From Planctomycetaceae bacterium (lineage in GTDB: Bacteria > Planctomycetota > Planctomycetia > Planctomycetales > Planctomycetaceae), in the NCBI GenBank assembly GCA_041398825.1, contig JAWKTX010000019.1, positions 1 through 64,000 of the forward strand: a stretch of DNA of 64,000 bases, in the 5' to 3' direction. Every line of letters begins with the position of its first letter. Position 1 is the stretch's first letter. Shown in pieces: positions 43,707 to 52,851 of the stretch. The translations under genes were made by a program, and so were the position numbers. The notes beneath the pieces are model-generated. The model did not search any database. It was not told where the DNA came from and saw only the letters and a program-made list of their open reading frames with translations.

Positions 43707-45800
43707 ATGCAGATGGGAAAGCGTGTTGAGATTCAATTTTGGTTTGCGACCGGGATGCCAATGAGAGCACAGAGATCCAAAGCCGAGCCGGCAATTGTTT
43801 TCGCACTTGTCCTGCTGGGGCTGTTATTGCGGGCGAGTGCGCAAACGGAAAACGGAATTGAGCATTTTGATGAAGGGATCTACGCGTCCTCTGTCTGGTA
43901 CGATCACGCTTTCGAGGTGCCTTATCCCTCACGTGATTTCTATGCACCGCCTTTTCTAAGCACTCTCATTTCCGTGTTGTCACTGTTGCCGGGAGCGGCA
44001 CGAGTGGCTCCATTCCTGCCCTCCATCTTTTGCGGCTTCCTGAGTACGGTTGCCATCTGGTGGATTGCTCGCTCCTGGTTTGGCCGATCGGCGGGATTGT
44101 TCGCGGCCACCATTGTCAGTATGAGCGACTTTCACATCCTCTACTCGAGGATGGCCATGACCGACGTCCCAGCGATGTTGCTCATCCTGGTTTCGCTGGG
44201 GATGGGAGTCGCTGGAATTGATCGGCGATGTCCGGGGCGAATGGTTGGGGCTGGCATCCTGGCGGGACTTGCCTGGTGGATGAAATACACCGGCTGGCTG
44301 CCAGCTGCTATTCTTGTGACAGCCACATCGGTGTGGTGGATATGGCGGGGTCGCCGCCAGATAAGCTTCATCAGAACCGCCTCACTGCTTGGACTGATGG
44401 TGGCCGCGATGTTTTTGACCTTTGGCCCATGGCTCTGGCATTTGCAAAGCGTTGGGGGCTATGCAGCCGTTTCGGCAAACCATTCCGGATACATCCGCGG
44501 GCTGTCGGCATGGAGTGACGGTCTGGCATCTCAGCTGGCGAGCCAGTTCTGGCTGGATGGCTTTCCCGGGTGTCTGTCTGTCGGGCTGGGCATGTTGATT
44601 GCGGGGGCTCATCGATGGATGCAGGCTCGTTCCACGTGGAACGAATCTCCGGATTCCTCCGTGTCTGGCAATGATGCACAGGAACAAAGCCGTTCCCTGC
44701 CGGAGCCCCGACTTCACGTATTTCCGCCACCCAGCGTGCTGGCCCGCTTTGTTGCTGCGTCGTTGGCAATGACTGCCATCGCCCTGGCAATCTGGACTCC
44801 ACTTCTTTTGACCTGTATCGCTCTGGGAGGCATGTCGGGAGTTATCCTTTGGCCGGGGCTTCAGCGAATGTACGAGAGAGCTCGCACACAGGATCTGAGC
44901 CCCCGGCATGAGGATTCGGTACCGCTGACACAAACGGATCTGGATTGTGCAGCGACCGTTGATCCCCTGCTGGCAGCCTGTGTGGTTACTGTCTGGTTTG
45001 TTGCGATGCTGCTCGTGACACCCTTCTACGCACCCTATCCAAGACTGTTTCTGCCTTTGCTCACTTCCATCTGGTTGGGGGCTGCGGGAGGCGTCGGCTG
45101 GTGGATCGAATCAAACCTGAGTGTGGCAAGACGGCGAGAAGACATGCCGCACAACACGGGAATGCTGAACAATCTGGTGCGCCGAGCAATGCTGGTTCTG
45201 ATTTCATTCTCGGTGACGCTTGCGATAATCGCTGGTCGCGAGATTGGATCGACTCCCATCTGGCACAACCGCCGGTCGCTCGAAAATGCCGCACAGGAAG
45301 TGGCCGCCATGTGCTTTGGCGACGCGACTGGTACGTCACCGCAGATTGATCTTGTCCCATCAGGAACAGTGATCCGCCCCAGAGATATCACTCTTCTGAC
45401 CCCCGACGTCCTGCTGGAAGATTCAAACCGTTTGGCATCAGTCGGCGATGATCAGCTGAGAAATCAACGGATGGTGATTTACGCTTATGGAGAACCGGCG
45501 CTGCTCTATCACCTCAACCAACTGGGGTTGGTCGTAAGTCCGGTTGCCCAACTGAACCTTGCATCCCCGAAGTCAGACGCCGATTCTGAGATCCCTTCGT
45601 ATCTGATTGTTGGGCCCCATGCAAAAAGATCCGACGGATTCTGGGAAGAATGGATGGCTCGTCAGCATCAGTTTCGCTGGCTGGGCGACGTTCCATGGGC
45701 GCCCAGTGAAGTGGTATTGCTGAATCTTTACGATGTGAAGTGGCTGCAGATGCATCCCGAAAGCTTCGTTCAGTCGCTCGAAGTGTACCGAATTCGTTGA
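43707..45800 (+). CDS. GT39/PMT-like membrane glycosyltransferase
   Basis: 697 residues from ATG 43707; 43755 and 43761 are possible later starts closer to the first TM helix (AIVFALVLLGLLLRA). The first outside loop carries HFDEGIYASSVWYDHAF, with the acidic DE pair typical of PMT/ArnT-type GT-C enzymes, and a second loop reads MSDFHILYSRMAMTDVPAMLL. About eleven TM segments and a soluble C-terminal part follow. It probably transfers a sugar from a lipid-linked donor to protein or lipid at the outer face of the membrane. A parS-like site lies inside the gene. Confidence 0.75.
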   Translation: MQMGKRVEIQFWFATGMPMRAQRSKAEPAIVFALVLLGLLLRASAQTENGIEHFDEGIYASSVWYDHAFEVPYPSRDFYAPPFLSTLISVLSLLPGAARVAPFLPSIFCGFLSTVAIWWIARSWFGRSAGLFAATIVSMSDFHILYSRMAMTDVPAMLLILVSLGMGVAGIDRRCPGRMVGAGILAGLAWWMKYTGWLPAAILVTATSVWWIWRGRRQISFIRTASLLGLMVAAMFLTFGPWLWHLQSVGGYAAVSANHSGYIRGLSAWSDGLASQLASQFWLDGFPGCLSVGLGMLIAGAHRWMQARSTWNESPDSSVSGNDAQEQSRSLPEPRLHVFPPPSVLARFVAASLAMTAIALAIWTPLLLTCIALGGMSGVILWPGLQRMYERARTQDLSPRHEDSVPLTQTDLDCAATVDPLLAACVVTVWFVAMLLVTPFYAPYPRLFLPLLTSIWLGAAGGVGWWIESNLSVARRREDMPHNTGMLNNLVRRAMLVLISFSVTLAIIAGREIGSTPIWHNRRSLENAAQEVAAMCFGDATGTSPQIDLVPSGTVIRPRDITLLTPDVLLEDSNRLASVGDDQLRNQRMVIYAYGEPALLYHLNQLGLVVSPVAQLNLASPKSDADSEIPSYLIVGPHAKRSDGFWEEWMARQHQFRWLGDVPWAPSEVVLLNLYDVKWLQMHPESFVQSLEVYRIR
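44628..44643. promoter_or_regulatory. parS-like site 2 (intragenic)
   Basis: The perfect 16-bp palindrome CGTTCCACGTGGAACG shares the 14-bp parS core with site 1. It lies within the GT39 gene, 1041 bp from site 1. Confidence 0.6.
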
Positions 45801-46008
45801 CGCGACCGTTGCAAACCCGGGCTCCGGCAGAATCCATGCAGGTGCAGAATTCCGTACCACAGCCTGAACCATCCTGACTGCGCTGACATGGTACACCCGG
45901 AAAACATCGAATTTCCAACGCAGGAGCCACACGGTGACCTAGGATTAACGCTGATGTCCTGCATTCCACGCACGGTAACTTCAGCCAATCATCCTTGAGA
46001 CCGCAGTC

Positions 46009-46542
46009 ATGTCACGATTCCTCCGCAAGAAGAAGATGGTCAATCGCCTCATTCAGGGCACCATGATCGCTCGGCTGGGCATCCACATTTTTGCATACAA
46101 CATCGCTATTCTGGCGCTGATTGTGATCACCTATGCCATCCAGATGTCAACGGCTGTTGTAACGGACCAGGCAGGTGACGCCGAGATATTCACACTGAAG
46201 AGCCAGCTGCTTACGGTGGGAGGCGCGATGTTGTTTATGATGCCCTTCATCGTATTCGATTTGCTTTGCCTCTCGAACCGAGTCGCAGGACCGCTCTACC
46301 GTTTCGAAACCATCCTTGCTGACTTCGTGAAAAGCGGCAGCCTGACCCGTGCCAGGATTCGCGAAGGAGACCTGCTGGTCGATTTCGAAAAACAATTCAA
46401 CGAATTCGTCGAAGCTGTCCACGCCCTTTATCCTGAAACCATCCCGACCGCGACATCAGCGGTGGCGGTAAAGCACACGCCCCCGGGAAACGCAGCGACA
46501 ACCGGGAGCACGACGAATGCTCCATCCGCTGCCGCTCACTGA
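46009..46542 (+). CDS. Two-TM HAMP-like membrane protein
   Basis: 177 residues. Two hydrophobic segments (FAYNIAILALIVITYAI and LTVGGAMLFMMPFIVFDLL) are followed by a HAMP-like stretch, NRVAGPLYRFETILADFVKSGSL, then KQFNEFVEAVHALYP. The C-terminal 35 residues are Ala/Thr/Pro-rich. It has the receptor-like input half but no kinase or methyl-accepting output, so it is a signalling-type membrane protein of unknown partner. Confidence 0.65.
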   Translation: MSRFLRKKKMVNRLIQGTMIARLGIHIFAYNIAILALIVITYAIQMSTAVVTDQAGDAEIFTLKSQLLTVGGAMLFMMPFIVFDLLCLSNRVAGPLYRFETILADFVKSGSLTRARIREGDLLVDFEKQFNEFVEAVHALYPETIPTATSAVAVKHTPPGNAATTGSTTNAPSAAAH

Positions 46543-46725
46543 TTCACAGATGGTCCGTTGAAACTGGCAGCATCATCCGACAGACTAGCCCCCATCGGGA
46601 TCAAATACTGTCACAGTGTAGCTGACAGCGGGTTCTGCTCAGTCTGCCATTCAACCAAAGTCCTGACGACGTCTGCTTTGCCCATTGCTGGATTTGATTG
46701 ATCAGGCAGCAACAGGCGGGCCGCA

Positions 46726-46754
46726 AAGGCGATTCCGAACGAGGGAATCGCCTT
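46726..46754 (+). terminator. Terminator-like hairpin
   Basis: Perfect 11-bp arms AAGGCGATTCC / GGAATCGCCTT with a 7-nt loop, then CGTCATTTTGTC. It lies 184 bp after the HAMP-like gene and 43 bp before the propeller gene, so it may separate the two or act in a leader. Confidence 0.7.
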
Positions 46755-46797
46755 CGTCATTTTGTCATGACTTCAGAATGGAATCGGAGGTTTCAAT

Positions 46798-47682
46798 TTG
46801 TCCATCAGCCTGTTCAGCAACAGCCACGGAATCAAACCGGATCTATCGATTGATGATATTATTCCTGAAGGCATCGCGGCCATGGACCTGGCTGCTGAAG
46901 CATCGACCTTATTGGTGCTGACATCTGCGGGCCAGCTTCGTCTGATGAATACGGCGGGCGATATTCTGGAGACGAACCGCAACTTTCGCGACGCATCGTC
47001 AATTGCCTGGTCAGCAGTCGGAAACTACGGCGCGGCAATTGTTCGGGATGACAAACTGGTTTGCTTCAATCGGCAACTGGATCCCGTGTGGGATGTTCGC
47101 GTGACTGGACGCATCAACGCCGTCGCGTTTGCTCCGCACGGCGGACATCTGGCATTCAGCACCGACGGCGGTCGGACCCATATTGTATCCATTGACAAGA
47201 AGGAGATCGCAAAGATCGATACACACCGGCCGATGGACCATCTGGCGTTCCTGGCTGAATCTCCCACCCTGATTGCTGCGGCCGAATTCGGAAGCCTCGC
47301 TGCCTACGATCTGAAGGGAAGGGAATTGTGGAGCGAGAATGTGATGACCAACATCGGCGACATTTCAGCGTCCGGATGCGGCAGGCGAATCCTGCTTTCG
47401 GCATTCAATCACGGCGTCCAGATGTATAACCGGAATGGTAAAGCCAAAGGCCAGTTCATGATCGATGGGATCCCAAGTCGCGTTTCGGGAGCCCAGTTCA
47501 AAACGCGGCTGGCTGCTTTGACCCTTGAAGGACGCGTCTATTGGCTGGATTTCGAAGGCACTGTGAAGTGGGTTGCCGACGTGTCCGCTGACCCACCCGA
47601 ACACATCCGAATCGATCCGCTTGGTAATTTCCTGTTTCTGGCCACACGTTCCGGTCGGCTCATTAAGCTGCACTGGACATAG
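46798..47682 (+). CDS. Cytosolic beta-propeller protein, TTG start
   Basis: 294 residues. The start is TTG 46798, chosen because GGAGG lies 7 nt upstream and no ATG fits. WD40/propeller-like blades alternate short strands: TLLVLTSAGQLRLMNTAG, INAVAFAPHGGHLAFSTDGG, TLIAAAEFGSLAAYDLKGREL, RILLSAFNHGVQMYNRNG and LAALTLEGRVYWLDFEG. No signal peptide is present. Propellers of this type act as scaffolds; the partner is unknown. It is followed by bioB 177 bp later. Confidence 0.7.
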   Translation: MSISLFSNSHGIKPDLSIDDIIPEGIAAMDLAAEASTLLVLTSAGQLRLMNTAGDILETNRNFRDASSIAWSAVGNYGAAIVRDDKLVCFNRQLDPVWDVRVTGRINAVAFAPHGGHLAFSTDGGRTHIVSIDKKEIAKIDTHRPMDHLAFLAESPTLIAAAEFGSLAAYDLKGRELWSENVMTNIGDISASGCGRRILLSAFNHGVQMYNRNGKAKGQFMIDGIPSRVSGAQFKTRLAALTLEGRVYWLDFEGTVKWVADVSADPPEHIRIDPLGNFLFLATRSGRLIKLHWT

Positions 47683-47859
47683 ATGAACTGAACGGAGTAC
47701 GCACGATTCCCGGAACCCCGGACCGAGATCTCGCTGGTGAGTGTCACGGCAATGGACGTCAATCTGGGAATTCGCTCCGGCAGGTTTGTGATGAGACGGA
47801 GAATGCCGGTATCATTCCGGACCATCAGTTATGAAGTTCGAGTGCGGAGTGTTTCTGAT

Positions 47860-48954
47860 ATGTCGTCTGAGAGTGCAGTCCTGAATTCTTCTCCCAGCTG
47901 GTCCGAGTTAGCAGATGCTGCCCTGCGCGGGGAGAGTATTTCCCGCGCGGACGCGTTGCGCATCGTGGAGGCCCCGGACACAGAATTGCTCGCCATCCTG
48001 GATGCGGCGTTTCGAGTTCGACGGCAGCATTTTGGCAACAGCGTCCAGCTCTACTATCTGAAGAATGCGAAGAGCGGGCTCTGCCCGGAAGATTGCAGCT
48101 ATTGTTCGCAGTCCAAAGTCTCGGGGGCGGAGATTGAGAAGTACCCGATGCTGAATGCCGAACGCCTGCTCGACGGAGCCCGAAAGGCTGCAGAAAGTCA
48201 GTCTCGCACATACTGCATTGTCGCCAGTGGACGCGGCCCGACCGATCGCGAAGTGGATCATGTTGCCGGCGTTGTGCGGGAGATCAAGGAACAGTTTGGT
48301 TTGCACATTTGCTGCTGCCTGGGACTACTGAAACCCGACCAGGCGCTGCGATTAAAAGAAGCCGGGGTTGACCGGATCAACCACAATCTGAATACCAGCG
48401 AACGATTTCACAGCAACATTTGCACCACGCACACATTCCGGGATCGTCTGGAAACTCTGGACATTTGTCGTGAAGCCGGGCTGGAACTCTGTGCTGGAAT
48501 GATTGTCGGGATGGGAGAAACAAACGAAGACGTCGTCGACGTCGCCCTGAAACTCTCCGAACTTCGCGTTGAATCTATTCCCGTCAACTTTCTCAACTCA
48601 ATCGACGGGACCCCCTTCGAAAACCTCGATCACCTTTCGCCGCAATACTGCCTGAAGGTCTTGAGCATGTTTCGACTGACCAACCCTCGAACCGAACTTC
48701 GAATTGCCGGCGGCAGAGAAGTCAATCTTCGCAGCATGCAGGCCATGGGGCTTTATCCGGCGAACTCAATGTTCGTCAGCGATTATCTGACAACCCCCGG
48801 CCAACAAGCGATCGAAGACTTCCGAATGATTCGGGATCTTGGTTTCGAAATCACTTCCGGCGATTACGAATCAACAAAGCTGCTGGAACAGTGGAACCAG
48901 CCGTACACAAAATCTGCCACCGCATGTCAACCAGCGGGAGGTTGCAGTCATTAA
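47860..48954 (+). CDS. bioB: Biotin synthase
   Basis: 364 residues from ATG 47860. The radical-SAM motif CPEDCSYC places Cys75, Cys79 and Cys82 around the [4Fe-4S] cluster. LYYLKNAKSGL, VASGRGPTDREVDHV, CCCLGLLKPDQALRLKEAGVDRINHNLNTS, AGMIVGMGET, VNFLNSIDGTPF, RIAGGREVN and SMFVSDYLTT are the BioB markers that also bind the [2Fe-2S] cluster. It inserts sulfur into dethiobiotin. The tail ACQPAGGCSH is a short Cys-rich addition. No other biotin gene is adjacent. Confidence 0.95.
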   Translation: MSSESAVLNSSPSWSELADAALRGESISRADALRIVEAPDTELLAILDAAFRVRRQHFGNSVQLYYLKNAKSGLCPEDCSYCSQSKVSGAEIEKYPMLNAERLLDGARKAAESQSRTYCIVASGRGPTDREVDHVAGVVREIKEQFGLHICCCLGLLKPDQALRLKEAGVDRINHNLNTSERFHSNICTTHTFRDRLETLDICREAGLELCAGMIVGMGETNEDVVDVALKLSELRVESIPVNFLNSIDGTPFENLDHLSPQYCLKVLSMFRLTNPRTELRIAGGREVNLRSMQAMGLYPANSMFVSDYLTTPGQQAIEDFRMIRDLGFEITSGDYESTKLLEQWNQPYTKSATACQPAGGCSH

Positions 48955-49081
48955 ATTTCGTGAGCCTGTGAATCGAGTCCGGGGAAACATCGCCCCGCGG
49001 CAGATTGTGTGACTCAACACATACAGAAGATTGCCTTGCGCTGAAACGGGCGGTGATTCCGCGAAGCCACTCGCCTCGCAG

Positions 49082-49175
49082 CCTGTTGAAAAACGGGACT
49101 GGCTCGAGCAGGAAACCTTGAAACACGATGGTTTCCAGTCGTCCTGCGTACCTGTCAGTCTTCAACGGACAGCTA
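49082..49175. repeat. Palindromic dispersed repeat, copy 1
   Basis: About 94 bp. CCTGTTGAAAAACGGGAC at one end and TTCAACGGACAGCTA at the other are imperfectly complementary, and GGAAACC / GGTTTCC pair inside. A related copy is at 54304-54400. There is no ORF; it looks like a MITE-like or structured element. Confidence 0.75.
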
Positions 49176-50273
49176 GACCCACCCATAACGTCGGTCCACT
49201 TCGTCAGAAGACGGCGTCATCCCGGACGCATCGTCCCGCGGGATGCAACCTCGCAACTTCGCGGCTGCAGTTTCGGGTGCGGTCGTCACGATGTCGACAT
49301 CGGTGAGTAACTCCCACCCGGCGATCCGACCACGGCGTGGCAGGACTTCCAGCATCCATCGAAAACTTCCTGCCGATGTCAGGGGGGCATGAACAAGAGC
49401 AAGGTTGTGAGAAAAAGAACCAAGCTCGTGGTGCATCGCGATCATCAGCGCACGAAGCTGTTGGGCAAGTCGTTCGAGTTGATGGTCGGAGAGCTTGTCG
49501 AAGCATCCACTAATCATCGATTGATTGATTCGTGGAATCACCCGCACGTGCCAGCTTGTGCGAGAAGCAAACGGACACATCCAGATCCATTCATGGTCTT
49601 CGTGAACGATTCGCATGCCGCTGGCAAGTTCCGCCTGCATCAATTCTTCCACTAACTCTCGCCCTGTGCGATTCAGAAACGCCTCCGCCTGATGTACCCG
49701 GGCCGCCTGCAATGGCATCAGATCCGCCGTCGCTGCAATCTGCGAATGGGCATGTGCCAGAGAACCCCCGGCACTAAAACCTTCATTCCGAAAGGCTGCG
49801 ATACCGGTATATTTGTTCATCACCCTGAGTTGGCCGATGCGGCGTGACCAGGCCTGCAGAACCAGGGCAACCTCCTCCGGCGTGAGGTCAATTAACCTGG
49901 TGCGAAGGTCAGGGCATTCGATCACAACATCGTGTTCACCGATGGCGTGTTCCACGGGGAACAACGCTTGCATGTCGGAGACAGTGTGGCTCTGGTTACT
50001 GGTCAATCCCGGAGATGGAAGCGCAGTGGAATCCGTGACCGCCGGATATCGATTCGGAACCACTCGCAACTTCCAGCCGGGTTGATTGGGGCTGCTGGAA
50101 ATGTCTCGCCATGCAAGCCGCTCCGACGGAGTTTCGGATTCCGATCCCTCTGCAAACGGATCAACGCTTCGATCCAGTTCCGGGTCTCTCGAATGGGCGT
50201 TCGGTCGACTTTCTCTGCCCTGCGCAACAATCACCCTGCGGCCGGTCAGTACGTCGGTTCGGATCTCATTCAC
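49173..50273 (-). CDS. galT: Galactose-1-phosphate uridylyltransferase
   Basis: 366 residues from GTG 50273. The active-site strand GGSLAHAHSQ (HAHSQ at 174-178) provides the nucleophilic His, and NRYPAV, VIECPDLRTRLIDLTPEE and a second domain with WIWMCPFASRTSWHVRVIP complete the two-HIT-fold enzyme. No CxxC zinc motif is seen at the start. It exchanges UMP between UDP-glucose and galactose-1-phosphate. The start overlaps the stop of the aldolase by 8 bp, indicating coupling. A parS-like sequence lies within the gene. Confidence 0.85.
   Translation of the reverse strand: MNEIRTDVLTGRRVIVAQGRESRPNAHSRDPELDRSVDPFAEGSESETPSERLAWRDISSSPNQPGWKLRVVPNRYPAVTDSTALPSPGLTSNQSHTVSDMQALFPVEHAIGEHDVVIECPDLRTRLIDLTPEEVALVLQAWSRRIGQLRVMNKYTGIAAFRNEGFSAGGSLAHAHSQIAATADLMPLQAARVHQAEAFLNRTGRELVEELMQAELASGMRIVHEDHEWIWMCPFASRTSWHVRVIPRINQSMISGCFDKLSDHQLERLAQQLRALMIAMHHELGSFSHNLALVHAPLTSAGSFRWMLEVLPRRGRIAGWELLTDVDIVTTAPETAAAKLRGCIPRDDASGMTPSSDEVDRRYGWV
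49948..49963. promoter_or_regulatory. parS-like site 3 (intragenic)
   Basis: TGTTCCACGGGGAACA matches TGTTCCACGTGGAACA at 15 of 16 positions; the mismatch is in the central CACGTG. It lies within galT, 6.4 kb from site 1. Confidence 0.5.
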
Positions 50274-51048
50274 GCCCGGAAGCCGATCGAAGAAGATTCA
50301 GATTTTGTGTCATTCCGGATTGAATCGCACCAACATCTGAACCCAGAGCGACAAAACGGAATCCCATTCGGCAGTGCGAATCAACAAGCTGTGGACGAGA
50401 CAGAATGCCAGCCGTCTTTCCGTGTCGTTCGCAGCTATCGACGACTCGTTGGAGCGAATCGATCATCACAGGTGTGGTGAAGTCATTGGGACACTGCAGA
50501 TTCACGGACAGGTCAAGCGGTCCTACGAAAAGGACATCGACACCGTCAATGGCTGCAATCTGGTCAGCATTTTCAACGGCCTCGGGAGTCTCAATCTGAA
50601 CGACCACCAGCGATCGATCGTTCGCTGTTTCGAAATATGTCTTCCAGTTTGTGCCGAAGTCCGTCGCGCGAATGTTTCCGGCGACTCCGCGCAGACCCAT
50701 CGGCGGATACTTCATGGCGCTGACAGCTGCCGCTGCATCCTCCGTCGTACTGACGTACGGAAACATGATGCCCGCCGCACCGCTGTCCATGACAAATTTG
50801 ACGATGTCAGCATCGACCGATGGAATCCGCACGATCGGGGCCGGAGCACTGCCTTCGCGACCGCCGGAGATGACCGCCATCAACTGGGTCCGCAGGTCAG
50901 CCAGGCTGCCGCATCCATGTTCGAGGTCAATCAGCAACCAGTCGAAACCGATCGCTGCTGTGATCTCCACCGACGAGGCTGAACCCAGGTTCAGAAAGGT
51001 GCCGCAACACACCTGTTGGCGCAATTGATCCCTGCACACCCAATGCAT
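50266..51048 (-). CDS. HpcH/HpaI-family aldolase
   Basis: 260 residues from ATG 51048; GTG 51063 is possible. The TIM-barrel markers are CGTFLNLGSASSVEITAAIGFDWLLIDLEHG, RIPSVDADIVKFVMDSGAAGIMFPYV, MKYPPMGLRGVAG, VVQIETPEAVENADQIAAIDGVDVLFVGPLDLS. The metal-binding Glu and Asp residues are in QIETPEA and GPLDLS. It cleaves a 2-oxo-acid aldol product of unspecified type. The GTG of galT overlaps its stop codon. Confidence 0.85.
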   Translation of the reverse strand: MHWVCRDQLRQQVCCGTFLNLGSASSVEITAAIGFDWLLIDLEHGCGSLADLRTQLMAVISGGREGSAPAPIVRIPSVDADIVKFVMDSGAAGIMFPYVSTTEDAAAAVSAMKYPPMGLRGVAGNIRATDFGTNWKTYFETANDRSLVVVQIETPEAVENADQIAAIDGVDVLFVGPLDLSVNLQCPNDFTTPVMIDSLQRVVDSCERHGKTAGILSRPQLVDSHCRMGFRFVALGSDVGAIQSGMTQNLNLLRSASGRE

Positions 51049-51167
51049 CCCTAACGCCTTCACTGAGAAAGAAGTCGGACCGCTTTGTTACAACAAAGCG
51101 GTCCGTGAATGGAATGTCCATCAGGTTAGCGGATTCCGGCAGGATCGGAAAACCATCGGTCGGTCGA

Positions 51168-52700
51168 TTAATTCGTCAGCACATCCGCGCTGCTGGCGGG
51201 AACCGGGCATGCCGCACCTGTCGGGCTCGTCAACGTGAAATGCCTTTTGTAGATGTCCTTGCCGGAGCTTTTCAGCATCAGTGCATATCGCCCCGGCACA
51301 AGTGATTCACAGGTGTTGTAGAAGAAGTTAGCGTGCAGCATATCGCGTGTCACAAACTGGCCACACTGCGATACCGTTCGGTCCTGATCATCCACCAGGA
51401 CACACTCCACCCACAAGTCTTCGTGCGGCGGGTTAAGATTGCACTGGGCAACGATGGTTTCTCCGATCTGGTATTCGCGTTCGCGATTCGCAAGCTGACC
51501 TCCAACAAGCACTGTGCCCAGATCAAAGGAGAAGTACTTATCCTGTTCACGCACCTGACGATTGTCGTTGATCATCATCAAGGCAACGTCGCGGTTCATT
51601 TGCGGCAGCGACATTTTCCCATTGTTCGCCAGCATGCCGTAGGCATCCATTCGATATTCGGCCTCTGTTGCACACACTGCTGCGACCAGCCCACAAGCTG
51701 TGAAAACTGCCGCCATCGGCATCGATGCGGGACGATACGAAATCAGACGGGCAATCCCATCCCCGATTTTGCCAATCAGGTGAACAGGGAAGTGAATTCG
51801 ACGGATCGCACCGCGAATCACCACAATATCACGTTCTGAGATGAAGGCCAGATAGCCGCTGAGACAGATGGAAGGAAAAATATACAGGCCCAGCGACATC
51901 CAGGTCATGAAGTGAAACGCCGCACCAATGAACAGGACAACCAGTCGGGAGCCTGGTCTCCAAACCAGAAAAGCAAACACGATTTCCCAGACTACGGTGA
52001 TGTAAGCACTGATTAACAGCAGCGGAGCCCACATGGCCATTTTTTCGCCGATCGGATTGGCGTAATTCCAGTCGCTTAGCATCCAGTAGCGCATCTGTTC
52101 GCCGGAGAAGAAGGATTCCGTCTGAATCTTGGTGACGGCTGCTCCAAAATACACAAAGCAGAACAGGATCTGCATCAGGCGAGCTGGCCAGACAGGAAAT
52201 CGTGGCGGCACAGCGGTGGCGGCAACTCCCAGCGTTCTTCGTCTGAGAATTGCATCGACAGACCAGACCGCCCCGCAGTTCGACAGCGCGAGCATCGTGA
52301 GCAGGTGCGTGGCGATCACGCTGTACTTGGTCATCGTGCCCACACAGTCCAGCAGATTGAAGTAAACATAGACAGGCAGACCAATGGCGTACGCCAATCG
52401 TGTTCGCCAGCCGACAACCGCACTGAACATTGCAAAAATCATGACACCGAACAGCGCTGCCGCGAGCGATGGTGGCAGAATGGGTAGCGGATTTGCCGCC
52501 CCGTATAATTCGAAAAGTGACGCAGGCGTTCCGTCAGAAGAATACAGCTCTCGCACATGAGGGAAACGCATTAACATGGGCGTCATTGCAGCGCTGGTCA
52601 GGAAGATGCGGGACAACGCAAGCCCATAGGGAGCTTCTTCGGCATAGAAAAAGCCGGACAACCGACTGAATATCGATGGTTGTTTCAAGCTGGTCTTCAT
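51168..52700 (-). CDS. HTTM-domain membrane protein (VKOR/gamma-carboxylase-like)
   Basis: 510 residues from ATG 52700, with AAAGGAG 14 nt upstream. Several TM helices follow (GLALSRIFLTSAAM, LAAALFGVMIFAMFSAVVG, YSVIATHLLTMLALS, VWPARLMQILFCFVYFGAAVTKI, LLISAYITVVWEIVFAFLVW, LVVLFIGAAFHFMTW). The LYSSDGTP, YSVIATHLL and CFVYFGAAVTKIQ segments match the HTTM family shared with vitamin K-dependent carboxylase. The C-terminus is soluble and beta-rich. The gene downstream encodes a likely partner. Confidence 0.75.
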   Translation of the reverse strand: MKTSLKQPSIFSRLSGFFYAEEAPYGLALSRIFLTSAAMTPMLMRFPHVRELYSSDGTPASLFELYGAANPLPILPPSLAAALFGVMIFAMFSAVVGWRTRLAYAIGLPVYVYFNLLDCVGTMTKYSVIATHLLTMLALSNCGAVWSVDAILRRRTLGVAATAVPPRFPVWPARLMQILFCFVYFGAAVTKIQTESFFSGEQMRYWMLSDWNYANPIGEKMAMWAPLLLISAYITVVWEIVFAFLVWRPGSRLVVLFIGAAFHFMTWMSLGLYIFPSICLSGYLAFISERDIVVIRGAIRRIHFPVHLIGKIGDGIARLISYRPASMPMAAVFTACGLVAAVCATEAEYRMDAYGMLANNGKMSLPQMNRDVALMMINDNRQVREQDKYFSFDLGTVLVGGQLANREREYQIGETIVAQCNLNPPHEDLWVECVLVDDQDRTVSQCGQFVTRDMLHANFFYNTCESLVPGRYALMLKSSGKDIYKRHFTLTSPTGAACPVPASSADVLTN

Positions 52701-52851
52701 CTCTACCACTCCTTTGGAATCGTCGTCCTGACGCAAATCTGTGTGGGGGATGCCTGAAGATTCTCAGTGGACTTAGCGCTGATCAGGCACGATTGGATCC
52801 GTGGCAAACCGGACGACAGCCGCACATGACATGCGACTGTCTGACGCAGGT

